From Flagellimonas nanhaiensis (GTDB lineage Bacteria; Bacteroidota; Bacteroidia; Flavobacteriales; Flavobacteriaceae): a DNA stretch of 64,000 bases. Where the stretch lies: contig NZ_QTJX01000003.1 in the NCBI RefSeq assembly GCF_003382275.1, positions 124,001 to 188,000 on the forward strand, written 5' to 3'. A program made the translations under genes and the position numbers. The first letter of the stretch is position 1; the number at the start of each line of letters is the position of its first letter. Under the pieces are notes generated by a model. It worked only from the letters and a program-made list of their open reading frames with translations. It was not told the DNA's origin and did no database searches. Shown piece after piece: positions 8,162-16,578 of the stretch.

Positions 8162-9298
8162 TTATTCAACACCACCTTTGGCATTGTCTTGCCATTCTTT
8201 TAGTTCATCCCATTTGCCATCAGCAGCCATTTTTGCTTGCTTTGGCCAAGAAGTAGGGTCCAAATGTGCCATTCTTGAGCTGGCCTCTGTCAAGATTTCC
8301 TTGATTTTTTCTGGGTCAGCTTCTGCAAGCTTAGCATAGCTATCAATACCACTGTTAACTAGGGCTTCTGCAGCCTTGGGTCCAGCTCCTTCAATTTTGG
8401 TAAGGTCATCTGAAGCAGTTTTGCTTTCAGCTTTCTTGGCTTTTGGCTCTTCTTTGGCTTCAACCACTTCCTCTACCTTTTCCTCTTTTACTACCTCGGC
8501 TACTTTTTCCTTAGTTTCAGCAACTGGTGCTTCTTCCTTTTTCTCAGCAGCTGGGGCAGCAGCTTTTGCTACAGTTTCTTCTTCTTGTTTGCCTTCCTGC
8601 TTCTCATTTTTTCTTTCTGCCAAACCTTCTGCAACTGCATTGGTCACCTCGGTAAGAACGGCCTCAATGGATTTACCGGCATCATCATTTGCAGGGATTA
8701 CATAATCTATAGGTCTTGGGTCAGAATTGGTATCCACCATTGCAAAAATTGGGATATTCAATTTTTGAGCTTCTTTGACCGCAATGTGCTCACGCATGGT
8801 GTCCACAATAAAAATTGCACCAGGTAAACGTGTCATATCAGCTATAGAACCAAGGTTCTTATCCAATTTTGCACGCAAACGATCAACCTGTAGTCTTTCT
8901 TTTTTGGAAAGCGTGTTGAACGTACCATCTTTCTTCATGCGATCAATGGAGGCCATTTTCTTTACGGCCTTTCTGATGGTCACAAAGTTGGTCAACATAC
9001 CACCTGGCCACCTTTCGGTGATATAGGGCATATTTACCTTGGAAACCTTGTCAGCAACAATGTCCTTGGCTTGTTTTTTTGTGGCTACGAAAAGTATTTT
9101 TCGGCCTGATGCTGCAATTTTTCTAAGAGCCTCATTGGCCTCTTCAAGTTTTGCAACTGTTTTGTAAAGGTTGATTACGTGAATTCCGTTACGCTCCATG
9201 TAGATATAGGGAGCCATGTTGGGATTCCACTTTCTGGTAAGGTGTCCAAAGTGTACACCAGCTTCTAGTAAGTCTTTGACTTCAATTTTACTTGCCAT
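8162..9298 (-). CDS. rpsB: Ribosomal protein S2 with C-terminal helix-hairpin-helix extension
   Basis: A 378-residue S2, about 130 residues longer than the classical protein. Residues 1-230 are a full S2 core (LLEAGVHFGHLTRKWNP, PGAIFIVDTMREHIAVKEA, DTNSDPRPIDYVIPANDDA). Residues 231-296 are a low-complexity Lys/Glu/Ala/Pro linker. Residues 297-345 form a helix-hairpin-helix module (DDLTKIEGAGPKAAEAL), followed by a tail W-P-K-Q-A-K and a charged C-terminus. Similar modules occur on other ribosomal and respiratory proteins; what it does on S2 is not known to me. It begins the rpsB-tsf unit. The ATG at 9296-9298 matches the usual S2 start. Confidence 0.96.
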   Translation of the reverse strand: MASKIEVKDLLEAGVHFGHLTRKWNPNMAPYIYMERNGIHVINLYKTVAKLEEANEALRKIAASGRKILFVATKKQAKDIVADKVSKVNMPYITERWPGGMLTNFVTIRKAVKKMASIDRMKKDGTFNTLSKKERLQVDRLRAKLDKNLGSIADMTRLPGAIFIVDTMREHIAVKEAQKLNIPIFAMVDTNSDPRPIDYVIPANDDAGKSIEAVLTEVTNAVAEGLAERKNEKQEGKQEEETVAKAAAPAAEKKEEAPVAETKEKVAEVVKEEKVEEVVEAKEEPKAKKAESKTASDDLTKIEGAGPKAAEALVNSGIDSYAKLAEADPEKIKEILTEASSRMAHLDPTSWPKQAKMAADGKWDELKEWQDNAKGGVE

Positions 9299-9385
9299 CT
9301 TTTGTAATTAGTTTACGTTCCGTTGTAGTAGCAATGGATTGGTGGTCACATACGTTCGCCCTATCCATTTAGATGCTAAACTAAA

Positions 9386-9417
9386 TTCCAAAAAGTCGAT
9401 TTTTTTCCTTTTTGGAA
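9386..9417. repeat. Perfect inverted repeat between rpsI and rpsB
   Basis: TTCCAAAAAG (9386-9395) and CTTTTTGGAA (9408-9417) form a 10-bp stem with a 12-nt loop. It lies in the 207-nt gap upstream of rpsB. It lacks a clear following U-run on the minus strand, so it may be a leader structure and not a terminator. Confidence 0.5.
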
Positions 9418-9441
9418 CAACGACAACTTGGTTAAAAATTT

Positions 9442-9463
9442 AACCCTGAAACATATCAGGGTT
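9442..9463 (-). terminator. Probable rplM-rpsI terminator
   Basis: On the minus strand AACCCTGA and TCAGGGTT form an 8-bp stem with a six-base loop, followed by an A/T stretch containing five consecutive T. It lies about 40 nt after the rpsI stop. The U-run is interrupted by AAA, so termination may be partial, with readthrough towards rpsB. Confidence 0.5.
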
Positions 9464-9505
9464 TTCAATGAACTTTTATAATAATGTGGTGCAAAGCACC
9501 GAATA

Positions 9506-9892
9506 TTAACGTTTGGAGAACTGGAATTTCTTACGGGCTTTCTTCTGTCCGAATTTCTTTCTTTCCACCATTCTTGGATCTCTTGTGAGAAGTCCTTCTG
9601 GTTTAAGAACAGTTCTGTTTTCCTCATTTATTTCGCACATTGCTCTTGATAGTGCAAGGCGAACAGCTTCAGCTTGACCTGTAATTCCACCACCATAAAC
9701 ATTTACTTTTACATCGTAAGTGTCCTCAGTTTCGGTCAAAGCGAAAGGTTGTTTTACTTTATATTGAAGGGTAGCAGTAGTAAAATAATCTTTAAGATCT
9801 CTTTTGTTAATGGTAATGTTGCCTTTTCCTTCGGAAACATAAACTCTTGCTACTGCAGTTTTTCTTCTACCAATTTTATGAACCACTTCCAT
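9506..9892 (-). CDS. rpsI: Ribosomal protein S9
   Basis: A 128-residue S9, the normal length. It opens with KIGRRKTAVARVYVSEGKGN, has the central GGGITGQAEAVRLALSRA segment, and ends with the basic tail KKARKKFQFSKR that reaches the P-site tRNA. It is a small-subunit protein. The start codon overlaps the rplM stop by one base (TAATG), so translation of the L13-S9 pair is coupled. No anomalies seen. Confidence 0.98.
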   Translation of the reverse strand: MEVVHKIGRRKTAVARVYVSEGKGNITINKRDLKDYFTTATLQYKVKQPFALTETEDTYDVKVNVYGGGITGQAEAVRLALSRAMCEINEENRTVLKPEGLLTRDPRMVERKKFGQKKARKKFQFSKR

Positions 9893-10347
9893 TATTTGTA
9901 GTCGTTTAGGTTTATTGCTTTTGGTTTTTGTGCCTCATGACCATGTTCTGGTCCTGCGTATACTTTAAGATTTCTGAAAAGCTCCGCTCCAAGTTTGTTT
10001 TTTGGAAGCATGCCCTTAACAGATTTCTCAATGATACGTTCTGGGTGTTTTTCCAACATATCCTTAACAGATGTGGAACGTTGACCTCCAGGATAACCAG
10101 TATACCTTAAGTATTCCTTGTTGTCCCATTTCTTTCCAGAAAGATCAATTTTTTCAGCATTGACGATAACAACATTGTCTCCACAATCTACATGGGGGGT
10201 AAAATTGGTTTTGTATTTACCTCTAAGCAATTTAGCCACTTTGGAGGCCAATCTTCCCAGTGTTTGTCCTTCAGCATCAACCAACAACCATTGCTTGTCA
10301 ACGGTAGATTTATTGGCAGAAACAGTCTTATAACTTAATGTATCCAC
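9892..10347 (-). CDS. rplM: Ribosomal protein L13 (GTG start)
   Basis: A 151-residue L13. The start is put at a GTG giving (V/M)DTLSYKTVSANKSTVD, which matches the usual Bacteroidota N-terminus. The open frame continues 19 codons upstream to an ATG, but that part crosses the probable promoter and leader. Core motifs are WLLVDAEGQTLGRLASKVA, TPHVDCGDNVVIVNAEKI and YAGPEHGHEAQKP. It is an early-assembling large-subunit protein. It forms an operon with rpsI. A TTTG/TACATTTG promoter and a small hairpin sit right before the gene, a possible place for autoregulation. Confidence 0.97.
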   Translation of the reverse strand: MDTLSYKTVSANKSTVDKQWLLVDAEGQTLGRLASKVAKLLRGKYKTNFTPHVDCGDNVVIVNAEKIDLSGKKWDNKEYLRYTGYPGGQRSTSVKDMLEKHPERIIEKSVKGMLPKNKLGAELFRNLKVYAGPEHGHEAQKPKAINLNDYK

Positions 10348-10377
10348 TTCTTGAATATTATTGAATTTGAAACCTAT

Positions 10378-10390
10378 CCCGATAAACGGG
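10378..10390 (-). promoter_or_regulatory. Small hairpin at the 5' end of the rplM leader
   Basis: CCCG and CGGG pair around a five-base loop. The position is just downstream of the predicted -7 box, so it would form the first bases of the rplM-rpsI transcript. Short L13 leaders are known in Bacteroidia, but I cannot confirm membership. Confidence 0.3.
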
Positions 10391-10393
10391 CTG

Positions 10394-10424
10394 CAAATGT
10401 ACAATTATTAGATTGAATTACAAA
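10394..10424 (-). promoter_or_regulatory. Candidate rplM-rpsI promoter
   Basis: On the minus strand TTTG (10421-10424) is followed after 19 nt by TACATTTG (10394-10401). Both match the Bacteroidota -33/-7 consensus exactly. The predicted leader to the GTG start is about 40 nt. Confidence 0.55.
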
Positions 10425-10586
10425 CGGTTGATTGGGAATATTTTTTTGTTTTTAATTCCGTCCAATTTCCTGCAAAAATAGAAGGGTTGCAATTTTCAAT
10501 GTTAAAAAAAGTTAAAATTTTACTCAACTGTAACTCATTTGATTTTACTAGGTCTTTATTTCAACTAATCAAATCCAAAACGAACA

Positions 10587-13238
10587 GTGAGACTATCTGG
10601 TATTATCCTTGCACTAGCCCTATTTCCAATTTTTACGCAAGCCCAAGATTCCACTCAGGTGGTTCCCAAAAAGATTTATGTTACAAAAAACTTGGGGGCA
10701 GAAACAACACCTAGTATAGATGGGTTGTTAAATGATGCCGCTTGGAACCTTGTAGAGTGGGGAGGGGACTATGTAGAATGGCAACCTGATGAAAACACTC
10801 CGCCCTCCGATCAAACAAAGTTCAAAATCATATATGACAGTAAAAACCTTTATATCGGGGTCAGATGTTATGATTCCGAACCAGAGAAAATTGTAAAGCG
10901 TTTATCGCGAAGAGATGGTTTTGAAGGTGACTGGGTAGAGTTCAATATTGATAGCTATCATGATAAAAGAACGGCTTTCTCCTTTACTATTACTGCAGCG
11001 GGTGTTAAAGGAGATGAGTTTGTTTCAAATAACGGTAACACATGGGATTCAAGTTGGAATCCAATCTGGTATGCTAGAACCAATATTGATGAAGAGGGTT
11101 GGACAGCCGAAATCAGGATTCCCTTGAGCCAATTGAAGTTTGGGGACGCGGAAAACCAAGTTTGGGGATTGCAGTCAACAAGACGTTTTTTTAGAGCCGA
11201 GGAACGTTCTCTATGGCAAAGAAAGCCTATAGACCAGCCCGGATGGGTAAGCGAATTTGGGGAGCTGCATGGATTGAAAAACATTCAGCCCCAAAAACAG
11301 TTGGAAGTTCAGCCCTATACGGTAACTAGTGGAGAGACCTATGAGGCAGAGGAAGGAAATCCCTTTAGGGATGGAAACGAAAGTGACCTCACTGTAGGTC
11401 TTGATGCCAAAATAGGAATAACAAACGATCTTACCCTCGACCTTACGGTCAATCCCGATTTTGGTCAGGTGGAAGCGGACCCATCTGCCATTGCTCTGGA
11501 TGGATTTCAGATTTTCTTTAGAGAACAGCGGCCCTTTTTTGTGGAGAACAAGAACATTTTTGATTTCAATGTATCCAGATCAGAAGCTGGAAATACCTTT
11601 GGCTCTGATAACATTTTTTATTCTAGACGGATTGGAAGAAGTCCGCAGGGCTCCCCAGATACAGAAGATGGTGAGTATGTAGATCAGCCAGACAATACCC
11701 CAATAATTGGAGCGGCAAAATTTAGTGGAAAAACAAAGAATGGATGGGCCATAGGTATACTGGAAAGTGTAACCTCCCGAAGATTTGCATCCATAAGTAA
11801 TGAAAATGGAGTAAGGAGACGCGAAATGGTAGAGCCTTTGACCAACTATTTTGTGGGGAGGCTACAGAAGGACTTTAATGAACGAAACTCCTATATCGGT
11901 GGAATCTTTACGGGGACCAATAGGGACAACCTAACCTCCGAATTGGACTTTTTGCACAAATCTGCCTATACCGGTGCTCTGGATTTCAAACATCAGTGGC
12001 ACAATAGGGATTGGTATGTTGGTGGGAACATTACCTTCAGTCACGTCCAGGGTAGCGAAGAGGCCATTCGAAATACCCAGGAATCCATTACCCATTTATT
12101 CCAAAGGGTCGATGCTGGCCATGTGGTTGTGGACACTACCAGAACATCCATGACTGGAACAGGAGGGAACATTCAGATTGGTAAAATTGGAAATGGGCAT
12201 TGGAGGTTTGAATCGGGCGGAACTTGGAGGTCGCCTGAACTGGAACTGAATGATATCGGTTTCCAAAGGCAAGCAGATGATATTCGCCATTACACCTGGA
12301 TTGGTTATCAAACATTGAAACCGGACAGTACCTTCAGACGTGTAGGTATCAATTACAACCATTGGACCGCTTGGGATTTTGATGGCAACCATAACTACCT
12401 TCAGTTCAACACCAACAGTTGGCAGAATTGGAAGGGCAACTGGTTTACTAACCTAGGTTTAAACTATGCCCCTAAACAATATTCCAACTTTGCATTACGC
12501 GGAGGTCCTAGACTAAGATTGTCTCCGTGGATGAGTTTTTGGAACAGTATCAGAACTGATAATAGAAAAAAACTTCGTTTCAGTGCCTTTCAAAATGGAA
12601 GAAAGGCTCTGGATGATTCTTTTAAATCGTACAATATTGAGGCAGGCTTTACCTATCAGCCAATAAATGCTCTGCGCATTTCGGCATTTCCGTCATTGCG
12701 TATCAACCATGATAAACTTCAATTCATTGATAATTTTGATGAAGTGAACGGGACCCCAAGATATTTGAACGGGGAAATAGATCAGCGTACCTTGAGTATG
12801 TCCTTTAGATTGAATTATACCATAAATCCAAATTTAACCATTCAATATTGGGGGCAACCATTTATTTCCAGAGGAAGGTATTCCAACTTTAAGCATGTCA
12901 CCAATGCCACTGCAGGCTCTTTTGAGGATAGATTTACCCAATATGAAGGGAGTCAGGTTTCCTTTGCGGACGGCACGTATTCCATAGATGAGAATTTGGA
13001 TGGTGCAGAGGACTTTAGTTTTGATGATCCTGATTTCTCCTTCGTACAGTTTCGCTCCAATTTGGTCATCCGATGGGAGTATATCCCTGGCTCTGAAATC
13101 TTTCTTGTATGGTCACAAGATGTATCCCGAGATGGTGACCCAGAATCTGGACTCTTATCCAGTTTGGGAGATAATGTTTTTGGACAAAAACCGCAGAACA
13201 TTTTTCTGCTAAAGGCTACCTATCGTTTTGTGTTTTAA
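10587..13238 (+). CDS. DUF5916 protein with CBM9-like N-terminal domain
   Basis: An 883-residue exported protein beginning at GTG, with a signal peptide ending near FTQAQDS. Residues about 35-240 resemble a CBM9/DOMON-like beta-sandwich (PSIDGLLNDAAWNLVEW, YIGVRCYDSEPEKI, AEIRIPLSQLKF). The remainder (about 250-883) has the alternating aromatic-rich strands of DUF5916, predicted to fold as an outer-membrane beta-barrel, with NPDFGQVEADP and FFREQRPFFVEN near the junction. It ends in an aromatic residue (FVF), as outer-membrane barrels do. The substrate is unknown; carbohydrate binding by the first domain is a family-level guess. Its stop codon overlaps that of the convergent aminotransferase. 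Confidence 0.85.
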   Translation: MRLSGIILALALFPIFTQAQDSTQVVPKKIYVTKNLGAETTPSIDGLLNDAAWNLVEWGGDYVEWQPDENTPPSDQTKFKIIYDSKNLYIGVRCYDSEPEKIVKRLSRRDGFEGDWVEFNIDSYHDKRTAFSFTITAAGVKGDEFVSNNGNTWDSSWNPIWYARTNIDEEGWTAEIRIPLSQLKFGDAENQVWGLQSTRRFFRAEERSLWQRKPIDQPGWVSEFGELHGLKNIQPQKQLEVQPYTVTSGETYEAEEGNPFRDGNESDLTVGLDAKIGITNDLTLDLTVNPDFGQVEADPSAIALDGFQIFFREQRPFFVENKNIFDFNVSRSEAGNTFGSDNIFYSRRIGRSPQGSPDTEDGEYVDQPDNTPIIGAAKFSGKTKNGWAIGILESVTSRRFASISNENGVRRREMVEPLTNYFVGRLQKDFNERNSYIGGIFTGTNRDNLTSELDFLHKSAYTGALDFKHQWHNRDWYVGGNITFSHVQGSEEAIRNTQESITHLFQRVDAGHVVVDTTRTSMTGTGGNIQIGKIGNGHWRFESGGTWRSPELELNDIGFQRQADDIRHYTWIGYQTLKPDSTFRRVGINYNHWTAWDFDGNHNYLQFNTNSWQNWKGNWFTNLGLNYAPKQYSNFALRGGPRLRLSPWMSFWNSIRTDNRKKLRFSAFQNGRKALDDSFKSYNIEAGFTYQPINALRISAFPSLRINHDKLQFIDNFDEVNGTPRYLNGEIDQRTLSMSFRLNYTINPNLTIQYWGQPFISRGRYSNFKHVTNATAGSFEDRFTQYEGSQVSFADGTYSIDENLDGAEDFSFDDPDFSFVQFRSNLVIRWEYIPGSEIFLVWSQDVSRDGDPESGLLSSLGDNVFGQKPQNIFLLKATYRFVF

Positions 13239-14338
13239 AGGGAGCTTATTTTTTTGAGCGCGTTAACCAAGGCCTTGTTGGCTTCTTGGTTCCCAATTGT
13301 AATTCTGACCTTTCCTGGAGCACCAAATTGCGAAACAGGTCGCACCATGATACCTTCGTCCATCATTTTATCTGTGAATTCCATTTCTGGAAGGGGAGGG
13401 TCAATGATAAAGAAATTGGCCTGACTTGGCCAATACTTAATTCCCAGTTCTTCAAAAGCAGCTGCCAAAAACTTTCTCCCTTCCAAAACAGTTTCTACCG
13501 TTTGAGCGATAAACTCTTGGTCTTCTAAAGCGCCAATTGCGGCTTCCATAGAAGTTAAAGGCAGTAAAAATGGCTTATGGATCAGACGAAGGTAATTGGC
13601 TATGGTTTTTGTGGTGTAACAATAACCTACCCGCTGACCCGCTAGACCATAGGTTTTGGAAAAACTGTTCAGCGCTATAACGTTTTGGCCATCCAACACG
13701 TAGGGCAGGGCGGATACGTAATCTTCGGCATCGGCAAAATGTTGGTACACTTCATCAAATATGACTACAACGTTTTTGGGGATCCTAGATAGAAAATCTT
13801 CCAAAACCGCTCTGGGAATATAGGTCCCGGTCGGGTTATTGGGACTGGTCAAAAAAATGATTTTGGTCCTTTCGGTGATGGCATTCAAAATACCTTCAAC
13901 ATGCAAGCTGTAATCTGGTTCCTTTAAAGGAACATCAATTTGGGTTGCACCATACCATCTCGAAAAAACAGAGTAGGGCAAAAAACAAGGATTGGAAAAG
14001 ATGACCTCATCTCCTTCATTGATAAAAGCCCTCAGAACCATATCAATAATCTCGGAACCACTGTTGCCCGTAATAAACTGATCACTGTCCAGTTGACCGT
14101 TAAAATCCTTTACAAGGGCCTCACGCAACCGAATATCAGTTTGGTCTGGATACAGATCTATTTTGTTCAAAGCTGCTTTAATCGCTTCAACAGCTTTTGG
14201 CGAAGCGCCTAGAGGGTTTTCGTTTGAAGAGAGCTTGTATATTTTTTTGTTACTGGGAGGAATATTTTTACCCCCTTTGTATACTTCTTTGGGTTCAAGA
14301 TGTGGTTTGAAGATAGATTCGATCCCCTTCTTTGTCAT
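13235..14338 (-). CDS. HisC-like class I/II PLP aminotransferase, probably aromatic
   Basis: A 367-residue fold-type I aminotransferase closest in appearance to HisC. Motifs are SSNENPLGASPKAVEA near the N-terminus, TSPNNPTGTYIP (substrate/PLP contact), VIFDEVYQHF (Asp binding the PLP nitrogen) and the Schiff-base lysine in SFSKTYGLAGQRVGY near residue 230. It is the last gene of the tyrosine degradation operon, 2 nt after the flavin reductase. The likely role is transamination of tyrosine (and phenylalanine) to 4-hydroxyphenylpyruvate, feeding HppD, and not histidine synthesis; no other his gene is nearby. Substrate assignment is inferred from context. Confidence 0.85.
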   Translation of the reverse strand: MTKKGIESIFKPHLEPKEVYKGGKNIPPSNKKIYKLSSNENPLGASPKAVEAIKAALNKIDLYPDQTDIRLREALVKDFNGQLDSDQFITGNSGSEIIDMVLRAFINEGDEVIFSNPCFLPYSVFSRWYGATQIDVPLKEPDYSLHVEGILNAITERTKIIFLTSPNNPTGTYIPRAVLEDFLSRIPKNVVVIFDEVYQHFADAEDYVSALPYVLDGQNVIALNSFSKTYGLAGQRVGYCYTTKTIANYLRLIHKPFLLPLTSMEAAIGALEDQEFIAQTVETVLEGRKFLAAAFEELGIKYWPSQANFFIIDPPLPEMEFTDKMMDEGIMVRPVSQFGAPGKVRITIGNQEANKALVNALKKISSL

Positions 14339-14340
14339 TT

Positions 14341-15210
14341 CTATAAGTTTTCTGCGTGCAACAAAAGTGTAAGGGCCTTCTGTGTGTTTCCTTCTTCCAA
14401 AATCCGCTGGGCCAATACATGGATTTCTTTTTTCGTCAGATTCTGTACTTCTTTCGTGTTCCCAATTGCCTCAATTTCTGAAGCAGAAGGAAGTTTTTCT
14501 AGATTGCCCAATCGTCCTAAATTGTTGCCCGTTAGTATGTCGCTCTCACGAATTCCCAACGGAAGAGCATCGACACCTATACCTTTAGTGGTGATCGGTT
14601 TAGGGATTTCAAATAGGGCATCGCCATTGGCCTTAATGTACCAACTACCTCCCATACGGCCCACCAAATCTAGCTTTTTGGTATCCAAATTACCTTCGGT
14701 AAGGTAATTTTCATTGATATGGATGAGCTCAACCTTGGCCAAAATCAAATTTCCGGCACCTGGGCTTTGGGCCAATTCAATGACTTCTTGTACACTGCAT
14801 TCAAAGGATACTGGGGCTTCTCCAACCCTTGGAGGTGTCACCTTCTCACTGGGTACCTGCGTGAATCCCGCTTTAACAAATTCGTTTACTCCTTTCTCGT
14901 AAGCTGTGCTGGCGAGCGACATCTGCTCTACCATATCGTGGTTGACAATATTGATGACCACTTCAGGTACTTCCTTCACATTTTGATGGGAATGCTTCAT
15001 GGAGTTGTCCCTTCCACTACGTGCTGGCGAAAAAATCAACATGGGTGGGTTTGAGCTGAATACATTGAAAAAGCTAAATGGACTCAGGTTCACATTTCCT
15101 TCTTTGTCCACTGTGCTGGCAAAACAAATGGGCCTGGGTGCCACGGCTGTCAATAGTATGCCATGGAGCTCCGGTTGAGGAATCTGAGATGGATCTACGG
15201 TTTTTATCAT
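14341..15210 (-). CDS. Flavin reductase-like FMN-binding protein
   Basis: A 289-residue protein of the flavin reductase/FMN-binding split-barrel family. The N-terminal two-thirds shows PRPICFASTVDKEGNVNLSP and SSNPPMLIFSPA, the region that normally cradles FMN, with NIVNHDMVEQMSLAS following. The last 100 residues are an extra helical part. Its ATG overlaps the fahA stop by four bases and the aminotransferase follows directly, so it belongs to the homogentisate operon. A reaction in that pathway is not established; it might supply reduced flavin or act on a ring-cleavage intermediate. Homologues beside fahA are, to my recollection, common in flavobacteria. Confidence 0.8.
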   Translation of the reverse strand: MIKTVDPSQIPQPELHGILLTAVAPRPICFASTVDKEGNVNLSPFSFFNVFSSNPPMLIFSPARSGRDNSMKHSHQNVKEVPEVVINIVNHDMVEQMSLASTAYEKGVNEFVKAGFTQVPSEKVTPPRVGEAPVSFECSVQEVIELAQSPGAGNLILAKVELIHINENYLTEGNLDTKKLDLVGRMGGSWYIKANGDALFEIPKPITTKGIGVDALPLGIRESDILTGNNLGRLGNLEKLPSASEIEAIGNTKEVQNLTKKEIHVLAQRILEEGNTQKALTLLLHAENL

Positions 15211-16427
15211 TTGGCCGGAAGCACTTTAGTTGAAACCTCTCCAAATCCTACCCTAATAGCATCTTTTTGAGCAAAACCTCGCATGGTGACCGTGTCTCCA
15301 TCATTAATGAATTTTCGCTCTGAACCATCTTTCATCTTCACGGGTTTGGTTCCCATCCAAGCCAGTTCCAGCATGGAGCCATAGCTATTTTCATCTTTTC
15401 CCGAGATGGTTCCGGAAGCCATCATATCTCCGATATGTACATTGCAACCATTCACGGTATGGTGGGCCAATTGCTGTGCCATGTTCCAGTACATATATTT
15501 GAAGTTGCTGTGGCATACTGTAGTCTCTTCGCCACTATCCGGTGTTATGGCCACTTCAAGGTTGATATCAAGATTTTTATCCCCTTCGTATTCCAAATAG
15601 GGCAGAACCTTTGGTTCTTGTTTGGGGCCTGCAGTCCTGAACGGCTCCAGAGCATCTAAAGTCACAATCCATGGTGAGACAGAGGAAGCGAAATTCTTGG
15701 CCAAAAAAGGCCCCAGCGGCACATACTCCCACTTTTGAATGTCCCTGGCGGACCAATCGTTGAACAATACCATTCCAAAGATATAATCTTCGGCATCTTT
15801 AGTAGTGACAGTATCTCCCATTGCAGTGTTTTTGCCCACAACAAATCCCATCTCAAGTTCAAAATCCAAACGTTGAGAAGGTCCAAAAACAGGTGTATTG
15901 GAATCTTTGGGAAGCGTCTGACCTTTAGGTCTGTGTATAGGTTGTCCGCTAACAACAATAGAGCTGGCTCTTCCATGATAACCTACGGGAATGTGCTTCC
16001 AATTGGGCAACAGGGCATTTTCGGGATCTCGAAACATTTTGCCCACATTGGTGGCATGTTCAATACTGGAGTAAAAATCGGTATAGTCACCAACACACAC
16101 AGGCATGTGCATTTGAGCTTCGGATTGCTTTACGAAAAGTTCTGGTTTACCCGCCAAAATGGAATTATCATCTTGCAACCAAGATTGAATGTCTGTCCTC
16201 ACTTTAGAAGTGATTTCTTTTCCCAATGAAATAAAATCATTTAGGTCTTCGCGCTCCAGCACTGCAGTATTGAAATTGAAAACGTCAAGTTCAGCTACAG
16301 CCACCAAGTCCAAAATATGGTCGCCAACGGCTACTCCGGCCCTTGGGCTTCTGTCCTTAGTGGAAAAAATTCCAAAAGGGATATTGTGTATGGAAAAATC
16401 TGAATTTTCCGGTATATGTATGATCAT
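15207..16427 (-). CDS. fahA: Fumarylacetoacetase
   Basis: A 406-residue fumarylacetoacetate hydrolase, the last step of tyrosine breakdown, giving fumarate and acetoacetate. The small N-terminal SH3-like domain (1-115) is followed by the catalytic beta-roll domain. Metal and active-site residues are visible in DYTDFYSSIEHATNVG, YHGRASSIVVSG, LDFELEMGFVVGKNT (Glu ligands) and FNDWSARDIQKWEYVPLGPF. Length matches the eukaryote-like bacterial enzyme. It lies 151 nt after hmgA, separated by a palindromic repeat, and overlaps the following flavin reductase gene. Confidence 0.96.
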   Translation of the reverse strand: MIIHIPENSDFSIHNIPFGIFSTKDRSPRAGVAVGDHILDLVAVAELDVFNFNTAVLEREDLNDFISLGKEITSKVRTDIQSWLQDDNSILAGKPELFVKQSEAQMHMPVCVGDYTDFYSSIEHATNVGKMFRDPENALLPNWKHIPVGYHGRASSIVVSGQPIHRPKGQTLPKDSNTPVFGPSQRLDFELEMGFVVGKNTAMGDTVTTKDAEDYIFGMVLFNDWSARDIQKWEYVPLGPFLAKNFASSVSPWIVTLDALEPFRTAGPKQEPKVLPYLEYEGDKNLDINLEVAITPDSGEETTVCHSNFKYMYWNMAQQLAHHTVNGCNVHIGDMMASGTISGKDENSYGSMLELAWMGTKPVKMKDGSERKFINDGDTVTMRGFAQKDAIRVGFGEVSTKVLPAK

Positions 16428-16476
16428 GAATTCGTTTTTAATGTCATTCCTGTGAAGGAAGGAATCGATTATAATT

Positions 16477-16560
16477 TGTCATTTCGAACGTAAGTGAGAA
16501 ATCTCAATTCCAGATTTCTCAATCGTCCCGATAACTGTTGGGACTCCTTTCGAAATGACA
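16477..16560. repeat. Palindromic intergenic repeat with perfect 10-bp ends
   Basis: The element begins TGTCATTTCG (16477-16486) and ends with its exact reverse complement CGAAATGACA (16551-16560). Inside are two smaller hairpins: GAGAAATCT/AGATTTCTC (16496-16504, 16512-16520) and GTCCC/GGGAC (16525-16529, 16540-16544). It fills the hmgA-fahA gap. This nested-palindrome form resembles dispersed non-coding repeats seen in flavobacterial genomes. It has no coding capacity. In RNA it would fold strongly and could protect or separate the hmgA and fahA parts of the message. Confidence 0.8.
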
Positions 16561-16578
16561 TAGTGCTGTATTTAATGT

